8,471 bases of DNA. It comes from an uncultured bacterium. Its GTDB lineage: Bacteria; Bacillota; Clostridia; Oscillospirales; Oscillospiraceae. The notes beneath the pieces are model-generated. The model was not told where the DNA came from. It was given only the letters and a program-made list of their open reading frames with translations, and did not search any database. Location: the NCBI GenBank assembly GCA_947364395.1, contig CANASS010000067.1, positions 1 to 8,471 on the forward strand. Direction: 5' to 3'. This document shows, one piece after another, positions 1-5,068 of this stretch. The translations under genes and the position numbers were made by a program. The first letter of the stretch is position 1. The number at the start of each line of letters is the position of its first letter.

Positions 1-223
1 CCTCAGCGCGGGTGATCTTGTCGCTGGGGCGGAAGCCCTTCTCGTCGCCCTGGAAGACCTTCAGGCCGGTCAGCACCTGGACGCCTTCGGTGAACTCGGC
101 GGTGATGCTGTCCTTATCCGGATAGTCCTCAAACTTGACGTCGGCGGCGCTGGCGCCCAGCATAAGGCTGAAGGCCATCGCTAACGCAAGCGTGAGCGCG
201 AGAAGCTTCTTCAAGTTTCTCAT
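1..223 (-). CDS. SLH-domain secreted protein, N-terminus (partial at left edge)
   Basis: Only the first 74 codons are in the window; the gene continues past base 1. The start is the ATG read from 223, preceded by a strong AAGGAGGAAA ribosome site seven bases upstream. Residues 1-26 form a classic signal peptide: positive MRNLKK, a hydrophobic Leu/Ala core, and an ASA-A cleavage context. The mature part begins DVKFEDYPDKDSI and ends with a PSDKITRAE segment (residues 66-74), the pattern of an S-layer homology domain (F-x-D motif at the start, ITRAE signature towards the end). SLH domains anchor exported proteins to secondary cell-wall polymers, so this product probably sits on the cell surface. 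What the missing C-terminal part carries (further SLH repeats, an enzyme, an adhesin) cannot be told. It is transcribed away from the rest of the window and is probably unrelated to the sugar locus. Confidence 0.85.
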   Translation of the reverse strand, partial: MRNLKKLLALTLALAMAFSLMLGASAADVKFEDYPDKDSITAEFTEGVQVLTGLKVFQGDEKGFRPSDKITRAE

Positions 224-374
224 TGGATAGTTTCCTCCTTGTTTAATTTCGCCTTTTTTCGAGAACTTTTTCGGCGCGATGCAGGGGATAAGCCATCCGC
301 TCGAATTTTCCTTTTATATCTATAATTTGCACTATTTTTACAAATAATTACAGCATAAGGTACATGTTTGCAAA

Positions 375-406
375 ATACATTCCAGAAAATGTATAAATAT
401 GGAATG
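375..406. repeat. Overlapping inverted repeats upstream of the SLH gene
   Basis: Two perfect 7-bp inverted repeats share bases. ATACATT (375-381) pairs with AATGTAT (388-394) across 6 bases, and CATTCCA (378-384) pairs with TGGAATG (400-406) across 15 bases. They lie about 150-180 bp upstream of the SLH start codon, behind the weak promoter candidate. They could be an operator for a dimeric regulator or alternative hairpins. AT-rich DNA produces such matches by chance fairly often, so function is unproven. Confidence 0.4.
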
Positions 407-469
407 GGAAAAGTTTTGAACTGCTCACAGGATTTTTTCTCCTCTGAGCGTAAAACCAGACCAGCATAG

Positions 470-497
470 AAAAAAAGAGAGGAATATCAGTCCTCTC
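470..497 (-). terminator. Rho-independent terminator, minus strand, with no evident gene in front of it
   Basis: Read on the minus strand, GAGAGGA (497-491) and TCCTCTC (483-477) form a perfect 7-bp stem with a 7-base loop, followed directly by a run of seven T. On the plus strand there is no T-run after the stem, so it works in one direction only. No protein gene ends just upstream of it on the minus strand. The nearest structured element there is the hairpin at 552-599. Confidence 0.65.
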
Positions 498-551
498 GAT
501 ATGAGCCCAGCCAAAATTTCTAAATTCTGACACAAAACCCCAAACAACATC

Positions 552-599
552 GCGGAAAACAGCGCCGCAAAACGGGCATTTTGCACGGCTGCTTTCCGC
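552..599 (-). repeat. Long imperfect hairpin (possible small RNA or dispersed repeat)
   Basis: Arms 552-572 and 579-599 (21 bases each) enclose a 6-base loop (573-578). On DNA 17 of 21 positions pair. As minus-strand RNA two of the mismatches become G-U wobbles, giving 19 of 21 pairs with one internal 2x2 mismatch. The stem is therefore better preserved in the minus-strand transcript, which suggests that is the expressed strand. About 55 bases further along the same strand lies the terminator at 470-497. I see no convincing minus-strand promoter between 600 and 747, so an independent transcript is not established. A dispersed intergenic repeat is an equally good explanation. Confidence 0.45.
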
Positions 600-675
600 A
601 GGGCGGCGGGGCTTTTCTTTGTATCCCCCAGGTCTTTGGGTAGTTTACAGCAGTTAATTGGCGGCGCATGTCTTG

Positions 676-704
676 TTGACAAATTCGGGCGGCATAGCTA
701 TAAT
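676..704 (+). promoter_or_regulatory. Perfect-consensus sigma-A promoter of the gene at 748
   Basis: TTGACA (676-681) and TATAAT (699-704) are separated by exactly 17 bp, matching the housekeeping consensus at all 12 hexamer positions and in spacing. The predicted transcription start is near 711, giving a leader of about 36 bases to the ATG at 748. Confidence 0.88.
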
Positions 705-715
705 GAGTCAAAGAA

Positions 716-733
716 TAAACGTTTGGGTAAACG
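716..733 (+). promoter_or_regulatory. Possible operator: TAAACG direct repeat around an AAACGTTT palindrome
   Basis: TAAACG occurs at 716-721 and again at 728-733, and the first copy is part of the 8-bp palindrome AAACGTTT (717-724). Both lie just downstream of the predicted transcription start, where a repressor would block a strong promoter. A CG-centred palindrome of this kind is typical of LacI-family operators, but the flanks match the CcpA cre consensus poorly. Assignment to any regulator is inference. Confidence 0.3.
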
Positions 734-747
734 AAAGGTGAATCATT

Positions 748-1539
748 ATGGAAAACACATTGAAGCTGAAGGTGGTGGACGGCCAGGGCCGCACCATGCT
801 GACCGGGGCCGACGCGGAAAGTGTCAGCCTGGTCTACACCGGCGCGTATCAGGAAGGGGACAGCATCGTGCTGGACTGCGGCTGTCCCTGTTACTGCGTG
901 GTGCAGTTTGAGGACAGCCTCCCGGCGGCCCTGATCTACGCTGCGGAGCGGGAGCTCTGGTATCACATCCCCTCCGGCCCCGACCGCATCGTGTTTTCGC
1001 CCAAATGCTTTACCGGCAGCCGCCATCTGATCCGCGCCCGGCTGGCGGAGCCCCACGAGATCGCCGCCCGCCGCAACCTGGCCTTCAACCCCTACGACCA
1101 GCACGGCGACAACGGGTTCTTCCCTCACAGCAAGGCCAACGTGGAGACCCGGGGCGAGGCGGTTTTCGCCTCCTATAACGCCATTGACGGCGTATGTGAA
1201 AACGCCAGCCACGGGGAGTGGCCCTATCAGAGCTGGGGCATCAACCGCGACCCCAAGGCGGAGTGGACGCTCAGCTTTGGCCGTCCTGTGGTCATTGACG
1301 AACTGCGGCTGGTCCTCCGGGCGGACTTCCCCCACGACAACTACTGGACCAGCGCCAAGGTCGCCTTCTCCGACGGCAGCGCCGAGACGCTGTCCCTGGT
1401 CAAGACCCCGCAGCCCCAGAGCTTCCCCATCCAGCCCCGGACGGTGGAATGGCTGAAGCTGGGCGAGCTGATCCAGGCGGAGGGGCCCTCCCCCTTCCCC
1501 GCGCTGACGCAGTTTGAGGCCTGGGGCACGGAGGCCTGA
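748..1539 (+). CDS. Cytosolic protein with discoidin/galactose-binding-like C-terminal domain
   Basis: 263 residues. The ATG at 748 has an AAAGGTGA ribosome site seven bases upstream and follows a perfect promoter. There is no signal peptide or membrane segment, so the product should be cytosolic. Residues 1-100 look beta-rich and contain the cluster C44-G-C46-P-C48-Y-C50. Residues about 107-262 resemble an F5/8 type C (discoidin/CBM32-like) jelly-roll: a RNLAFNPYDQHG opening, the F-A-S-Y-N-A-I-D-G segment at 140-148 typical of the early part of this fold, a conserved W-G-I-N stretch near 163-166, and W173-T-L-S-F-G before the central strands. This fold usually binds sugars. A cytosolic, enzyme-free version might be a sugar-binding accessory or regulatory protein, but no specific function can be assigned. 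The gene is monocistronic and convergent with the two-component operon. Confidence 0.8.
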   Translation: MENTLKLKVVDGQGRTMLTGADAESVSLVYTGAYQEGDSIVLDCGCPCYCVVQFEDSLPAALIYAAERELWYHIPSGPDRIVFSPKCFTGSRHLIRARLAEPHEIAARRNLAFNPYDQHGDNGFFPHSKANVETRGEAVFASYNAIDGVCENASHGEWPYQSWGINRDPKAEWTLSFGRPVVIDELRLVLRADFPHDNYWTSAKVAFSDGSAETLSLVKTPQPQSFPIQPRTVEWLKLGELIQAEGPSPFPALTQFEAWGTEA

Positions 1540-1555
1540 CCAAAAGAGTAAAAAG

Positions 1556-1590
1556 AACGCCCCGCGCAAATCGCGCGGGGCGTTTTTATT
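1556..1590. terminator. Bidirectional Rho-independent terminator between convergent genes
   Basis: AACGCCCCGCGC (1556-1567) pairs perfectly with 1573-1584 across a 5-base loop. On the plus strand the stem runs into five T (1583-1587), ending the gene at 748-1539. On the minus strand it is followed by TTCTTTTTACTCTTTT, so it can also end the kinase-regulator transcript arriving from the right. Confidence 0.92.
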
Positions 1591-1600
1591 GCTCTGCGGG

Positions 1601-1628
1601 ACCGCTCCCATGCTCCCACGGGAGCGGT
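1601..1628. repeat. 9-bp inverted repeat in the 3' region of the regulator gene
   Basis: ACCGCTCCC (1601-1609) pairs perfectly with GGGAGCGGT (1620-1628) across 10 bases. No T-run follows on either strand, so it is not a terminator by itself. It lies between the regulator stop codon and the terminator and would fold in the minus-strand transcript's 3' tail, possibly as an end-protecting structure. A second 8-bp hairpin (1667-1674 with 1680-1687) overlaps the regulator's stop codon. Confidence 0.5.
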
Positions 1629-1678
1629 TCGCGGCCCGCCGGTGTGGTGATGGATGCCGCCCAGGACCGCCCTGCCTT

Positions 1679-2941
1679 TCAGGGCGGAGGGCCGGACGCC
1701 GCCTGATACTCCGTGGGGGTCATTTTCATGTACCGCTTGAACACCTTGGTAAAGTAGTAGGCGTTGTCGTAGCCCAGCATATGGGACACCTCGTACACCA
1801 TATGCTTCCCATCCTGGAGGAGGGCGCAGGCGTATTTTACCTTGGTGGCGTTGACGTAGTCCATAAAGTTCTGCCCCAGCTGGCGCTTGAACAGGCTGGA
1901 CAGGTAGTTGGGGGTGATGCCGATGGCGGCGGCCGCCTCCTGCACCAGCACCCGTTCCAAAATGTGAGAGTCCACATAGCGCTTGGCGGCGGACACATAG
2001 TCCGTTTTGCCCATGGATTGGGACCAGCTCAGAAAGGGCTTGGGGGAGAGGGCGTGCTCCCGCTTGAGCACCTCCGTCTGGAGGCGCAGCTCGGCCAGCC
2101 CCTGGCCGGACACCACCCCGGTGGCCAGCACGCTCAGCCCCATCTGGGAGATATCCCGGAAGGCGGCGGTAAGCCGGGCCTGGAACTGGGCGATGGGCGC
2201 GGCGTCCTCCAGCCCCCAGAGAAAAAAGACCGCCGTGCCGCTCCCCGGCTGGGAGGGCAGCAGGGTGAAGCCTGCCCCCTGGAACACCTTCTGGGCCACG
2301 TCCAGGGCCAGATTCAGGTGGAAGCGGAACAGGCGCTGTCGCTCCTCACGGGTGAAGGAGCCGATGTCCGGGATGGCGGAGGGGTCCAGGATCAGCAGGG
2401 CGGCGGCGCAGCGGCTGCCCGCCCCCAGCTCCTCCAGGGCGGCGATGGCCCGCTCCGCTTCGTACCCGCCCTCCGGGGAGAGGAGGACGGCGGCGTGGCG
2501 CGCCGGCTCCTCCGCCAAGGAGCCCTCCCGCCGGGAGAGGGAGGGGGCCAGGAGCCTGCGCCGCTTTTCGCACTCGTCGATGGCCAGCCGGAGGGAACGG
2601 GCCAGCTTCTCCTCGTCCAGGTCGATTTTCAGCAGGTAGTCCACCGCCCGGTTGCGCAGGGACTGCTGGGCCATGTGGAAGTCCTGGTGGTTGGTGAGCA
2701 TGATGAACACCAGCTCCGGGTACCGCTGGGCGCAAGCCTCCAGCAGCTCCAGGCCGGTGAGCCGGGGCATGTTGATGTCGCAGACCACGATGTCCGGGCG
2801 GCGGGCCTCCACCAGCTCCAGGGCCTGCTGCCCGTCCCGGGCGGCGGCGCATACGGCGCAGTCAAGCCGCTCCCAGTCCAGCATGGACTGAAGGCCGGAC
2901 AGGATGATAGGCTCGTCGTCAGCCAATAGGACGCGGTACAT
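1679..2941 (-). CDS. YesN-type response regulator (REC + AraC-family HTH)
   Basis: 420 residues from the ATG read at 2941, chosen because AGGAG lies seven bases upstream and the protein then opens MYRVLLADDEP, the normal receiver start; an upstream start at 3001 would add 20 unrelated residues. The receiver domain (about 1-120) has acidic D8/D9, phosphoacceptor D55 in VVCDINMP, T83 and K105, so it is complete. A middle region (about 125-310) of weak similarity is typical of this family and may be a degenerate cyclase-like fold. Residues about 317-415 form two AraC-type helix-turn-helix motifs, with the usual I-G-I-T-P-N-Y-L-S-S-L-F-K and G-Y-D-N-A-Y-Y-F-T-K-V-F-K signatures. It follows its cognate kinase by 75 bp. 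It is the likely activator of the divergent sugar transporter and perhaps of its own operon. Confidence 0.93.
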   Translation of the reverse strand: MYRVLLADDEPIILSGLQSMLDWERLDCAVCAAARDGQQALELVEARRPDIVVCDINMPRLTGLELLEACAQRYPELVFIMLTNHQDFHMAQQSLRNRAVDYLLKIDLDEEKLARSLRLAIDECEKRRRLLAPSLSRREGSLAEEPARHAAVLLSPEGGYEAERAIAALEELGAGSRCAAALLILDPSAIPDIGSFTREERQRLFRFHLNLALDVAQKVFQGAGFTLLPSQPGSGTAVFFLWGLEDAAPIAQFQARLTAAFRDISQMGLSVLATGVVSGQGLAELRLQTEVLKREHALSPKPFLSWSQSMGKTDYVSAAKRYVDSHILERVLVQEAAAAIGITPNYLSSLFKRQLGQNFMDYVNATKVKYACALLQDGKHMVYEVSHMLGYDNAYYFTKVFKRYMKMTPTEYQAASGPPP

Positions 2942-2963
2942 AGGCACACTCCTGTTCTCCCGG

Positions 2964-3008
2964 GGAACCTCTGAAAAATCCGCGGCGGGCCGCAGGCGCA
3001 TTTGTTCA
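2964..3008 (-). repeat. Leader repeat, copy 1 (between kinase and regulator genes)
   Basis: On the plus strand the 45-bp copy starts GGAACCTCTGAAAAA and ends CGCATTTGTTCA, with a GC-rich middle that includes GCGGC-GG-GCCGC. Copy 2 (4819-4856) has almost the same two ends (GGAACCTCCGAATAA and CGCATTTGCTCA) but a shorter middle. It occupies most of the 75-bp kinase-regulator gap, directly in front of the regulator's ribosome site in the minus-strand mRNA. Confidence 0.55.
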
Positions 3009-3016
3009 AAGGCTCC

Positions 3017-4753
3017 TTATGTTTCCTTGACGAGGCGGACGTAGAGCCTGGTGTACTCCCCCTCCGCGCTGTCTATGCTGATCCCCGCCCGCTTGCCGTA
3101 GGCCAGCTTCAGCCGCCGGTTCACGTTGCCCAGCCCGATCCCCGTCATGGAGGACTTGTCCGGGTTCTCCCCAGGCTGGAGGGCCGCCTGGGCCTGTTCG
3201 CTGGTCATGCCCAGGCCGTCGTCGGTGATGGTGAGCACCAGCATCTCCCCCTCTTGGAACGCGTCCACCGTGATGGTGCCAAAGGAGCCCTTGGGCACCA
3301 CGCCGTGGAAGATGGCGTTCTCCACCAGGGGCTGGAGGGTGAATTTGATGACCTTGCAGCGGCGCAGCTCCTGGGGGACGCTGCAGACGTACTGGAAGGC
3401 CCCCATATAGCGGATGGACTGTATGCTGACATAGTCCTCCAGCAGGGCCAGTTCTTCCTCCAGGGGGATCTTATCCGACACCCCCTTGCTGATATTGCGA
3501 AGCAGGTTCACCAGGCTTTTTACCATCTTTTCAATGCCGGTGTTCTTCTGTACCACCGCCATCCAGTGCACGGAGTTCAGGGTGTTGTAGAGGAAATGGG
3601 GGTTTACCTGGGACTGCAGGAGGTCCATCTCGATCTTGGCCCGCTCGTCATGCAGGGCGATGGTCTCGGACAAAAGCTGCTGGAAGCCCAGACCCAGTTC
3701 GTTGAGCCGCGCGCCGATCTCTCCCATCTCGCTGCGGGGCTTTTCCAGCTCCGGGTCGAAGGAGTAGTCGTTCAGGGCGATGCGGTTGATCTTCTCCGTG
3801 ATCCGGCGGATGGGGGTGGTAATGTAGTGGGTGAGCAGGCTGAGGACAAACACGGCGATGAGCACGATCATCAGGATCACCGTCACCGCAGAAAAAAGAA
3901 TGTCCTGGTTGGCGGCCTGGAGCCGGGTCTGGTTGACGCAGCTGGACAGGGTCAGCCCCTGGACGCCCAGGGGGTGGTTTTGCAGGGTGTACACCACCCC
4001 GCCGCAGGTAAATTCCGTTCCCTGGGCGGCCTGAAGGGGGACGGCCTGCGCCAGCGGGGCGGTCTCCGGGGTGGTGAGGCGGTCCCCCTCCGCCGTCTGG
4101 ACAAAAAAGAGGTTCAGGTCGTTGTATGGGGCCAGCAGGTCGGTGATGATGGCGGGGCTCAGCTCGATATAGACGTAGCCCAGCCGGTTGGAGGTGTAGC
4201 CGTACACTGGGGAGAACAGGGCGAAGCAGTCCGCCCCAGGGGAGTTCAGCGAGGGGAACAGCCGCTGGAAGCCCGACGGGCCGCCCTCCTTCCAGGTCCG
4301 GAACTGCTCCGAGGCCAGCAGGTTGGACAGGTCCCGCAGGCTGCCGTCATAGGTGGTGACGGCGCTGACATACAAGCCGTTCTCGTTGAACACCACCAAA
4401 CGGTTGATGTAGCTGTCGATGGAGGAGGTGCGCAGGTAGACGTTGATGGCGTTCTGGGCGCTGAGGGCGGCGGAGGCCGCCCCGGAGGCGCCGGGGGCCT
4501 GGCTCAGGGCGCTTCCCACCCGGCCGGAGTTGCCGCAGTAGGTCTGGAGGGTCAGCACCTGGGCCAGGCTGTCGTCCAGCCGGGCGGCGATGGTGCCGGC
4601 GTTGAGCTGGTCGATCTGGGCGATCTTTTCCGAGATGACCCGCTGCATGGACTGGTAGAGGTACAGGCTGCTCCCCAGCCCCACCGCCACCACGCACAGC
4701 ACCGTGCACAGGATGATTTTGGAGCGTATGCCCCAATAGTGCCTCTTTTTCAC
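3017..4753 (-). CDS. YesM/LytS-type sensor histidine kinase
   Basis: 578 residues from a GTG start at 4753, with a G-rich ribosome site (GAGGGGGT) just upstream and no better ATG nearby. Residues 10-33 form the first membrane helix, about 34-283 an extracellular sensor region of Cache-like size, and about 285-308 the second helix, followed by a HAMP-like linker (309-365, with ITTPIRRI). The His_kinase domain has the phosphoacceptor H386 in NPHFLYNTLN. The ATPase part has N479 in PLVENAIFHG, the G1 box DDGLGM (511-516) and the G2 box GIGLGN (538-543), so all catalytic motifs are present. Kinases of this type autophosphorylate and pass the phosphate to YesN-type regulators such as the one encoded next. 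Beside a sugar importer the ligand is probably a carbohydrate or the loaded binding protein, which is inference. Confidence 0.94.
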   Translation of the reverse strand: MKKRHYWGIRSKIILCTVLCVVAVGLGSSLYLYQSMQRVISEKIAQIDQLNAGTIAARLDDSLAQVLTLQTYCGNSGRVGSALSQAPGASGAASAALSAQNAINVYLRTSSIDSYINRLVVFNENGLYVSAVTTYDGSLRDLSNLLASEQFRTWKEGGPSGFQRLFPSLNSPGADCFALFSPVYGYTSNRLGYVYIELSPAIITDLLAPYNDLNLFFVQTAEGDRLTTPETAPLAQAVPLQAAQGTEFTCGGVVYTLQNHPLGVQGLTLSSCVNQTRLQAANQDILFSAVTVILMIVLIAVFVLSLLTHYITTPIRRITEKINRIALNDYSFDPELEKPRSEMGEIGARLNELGLGFQQLLSETIALHDERAKIEMDLLQSQVNPHFLYNTLNSVHWMAVVQKNTGIEKMVKSLVNLLRNISKGVSDKIPLEEELALLEDYVSIQSIRYMGAFQYVCSVPQELRRCKVIKFTLQPLVENAIFHGVVPKGSFGTITVDAFQEGEMLVLTITDDGLGMTSEQAQAALQPGENPDKSSMTGIGLGNVNRRLKLAYGKRAGISIDSAEGEYTRLYVRLVKET

Positions 4754-4792
4754 GGGCCCACCCCCTCGTCCGCTCTGTTTAGATATAAGGCA

Positions 4793-4851
4793 GGACGCAT
4801 TTTATCGGTGTTTTTTCAGGAACCTCCGAATAAACCGCCGCGGACGCATTT
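4793..4851 (-). repeat. Direct repeat GGACGCATTT in the kinase leader
   Basis: The 10-mer GGACGCATTT occurs at 4793-4802 and 4842-4851, 49 bp apart on the same strand, and a variant GGCGCATTTG lies at 2995-3004 before the regulator gene. In the mRNA sense these read AAATGCGTCC twice and CAAATGCGCC once. All lie in untranslated parts of the kinase-regulator transcript. Confidence 0.5.
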
Positions 4852-4856
4852 GCTCA
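4819..4856 (-). repeat. Leader repeat, copy 2 (5' leader of the kinase mRNA)
   Basis: This 38-bp copy shares both ends with the element at 2964-3008, with one mismatch in 12 at the right end and two in 15 at the left, but its GC-rich centre (around CCGCCGCGG) is 7 bp shorter. It begins within a few bases of the predicted kinase transcription start (about 4860), so it would form the very 5' end of the mRNA. Confidence 0.55.
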
Positions 4857-4867
4857 GAATTTTCTTA

Positions 4868-4896
4868 AGTATACCTTATTTTTTTACCCGGCGCAA
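4868..4896 (-). promoter_or_regulatory. Promoter of the kinase-regulator operon
   Basis: On the minus strand the -10 box is TATACT (4873-4868, five of six consensus bases) and a weak -35 box TTGCGC (4896-4891) sits 17 bp away. Transcription would begin near 4860, leaving a leader of about 107 bases. The poor -35 box fits a promoter that needs an activator, possibly the operon's own regulator. Confidence 0.6.
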
Positions 4897-4968
4897 TCCG
4901 GCTTTGTAGAATAGTGCAGCTTTCGAGAATTTTTCAGCTCCGCCCGCCGTCATTGGAAAGATTTATAC

Positions 4969-4984
4969 TAGCTTCCTGTAGTTT
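4969..4984 (+). promoter_or_regulatory. Weak candidate activator site upstream of the transporter promoter
   Basis: TAGCTT (4969-4974) and TAGTTT (4979-4984) repeat with a 10-bp period, one helical turn, and end 6 bp before the -35 box. AraC-family activators usually bind direct repeats just upstream of -35. The repeat is short and imperfect, so this rests mainly on position. Confidence 0.22.
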
Positions 4985-4990
4985 TGGCCT

Positions 4991-5019
4991 TTTACACCCG
5001 GGCGGAAACGCGTTACAAT
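4991..5019 (+). promoter_or_regulatory. Promoter of the sugar ABC transporter operon
   Basis: TTTACA (4991-4996) and TACAAT (5014-5019) are 17 bp apart, each one mismatch from consensus. The start of transcription is predicted near 5026, giving a leader of about 43 bases. The 8-bp palindrome AACGCGTT (5007-5014) fills the end of the spacer and overlaps the first base of the -10 box, a position where bound protein would block RNA polymerase. Confidence 0.75.
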
Positions 5020-5068
5020 GCAGGCATAGAGAATCCCCCGCAAAAATTATGAAACAGGAGTGGAACCC

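Larger units (their letters stand above)
224..747. other. 524-bp intergenic region without a credible gene
   Basis: This stretch is much more AT-rich on its left half than the flanking genes. It holds the upstream region of the minus-strand SLH gene, overlapping inverted repeats (375-406), a minus-strand terminator (470-497), a long imperfect hairpin (552-599) and the promoter of the plus-strand gene at 748. For the SLH gene the best promoter I can find is poor: TTGTAA (338-343) and TATAAA (313-318) on the minus strand with a 19-bp spacer, leaving a leader of about 80 bases. Open frames of 61 and 85 codons on the minus strand run through the hairpin or terminator and lack a good ribosome site, so I do not call them. 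Confidence 0.6.
4754..5068. other. 315-bp divergent control region
   Basis: No gene is present. From left to right it holds the kinase ribosome site, a leader with repeated motifs (4793-4856), the minus-strand kinase promoter (4868-4896), an AT/GC mixed centre (about 4900-4960) with no clear motif, a weak direct repeat in front of the transporter promoter (4969-4984), the transporter promoter (4991-5019) and the transporter leader. The two promoters are back to back with -35 boxes about 95 bp apart, a layout in which one regulator could act on both operons. Confidence 0.7.

Noticed and set aside
241..300. Riboswitch in the SLH gene leader
   Set aside because: Only a weak 4-bp pairing (CGCC with GGCG) was found and no known riboswitch core sequence is recognisable.
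348..533. 61-codon minus-strand open frame
   Set aside because: No ribosome site, passes through the terminator at 470-497, and its composition is that of AT-rich intergenic DNA.
425..682. 85-codon minus-strand open frame in the left intergenic region
   Set aside because: It needs a TTG start without a ribosome site, and runs through both the long hairpin and the terminator, whose structure explains its sequence better than coding does.
716..741. CcpA cre site after the promoter at 676-704
   Set aside because: The CG-centred core is present, but the outer cre positions do not match in either register.
520..1611. 363-codon minus-strand frame opposite the discoidin-like gene
   Set aside because: Antisense shadow typical of GC-rich genes; repetitive Gly/Val/Leu/Ala/Arg composition, and it crosses the promoter and terminator of the real gene.
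1514..2929. 471-codon plus-strand frame opposite the response regulator
   Set aside because: Its Gly/His/Gln/Leu-rich translation is non-protein-like, it reads through the terminator, and the opposite strand encodes a complete REC-AraC regulator.
3002..4909. 635-codon plus-strand frame opposite the histidine kinase
   Set aside because: Antisense shadow; the other strand has every kinase motif, while this frame shows only low-complexity Gly/Val/Gln/His sequence.
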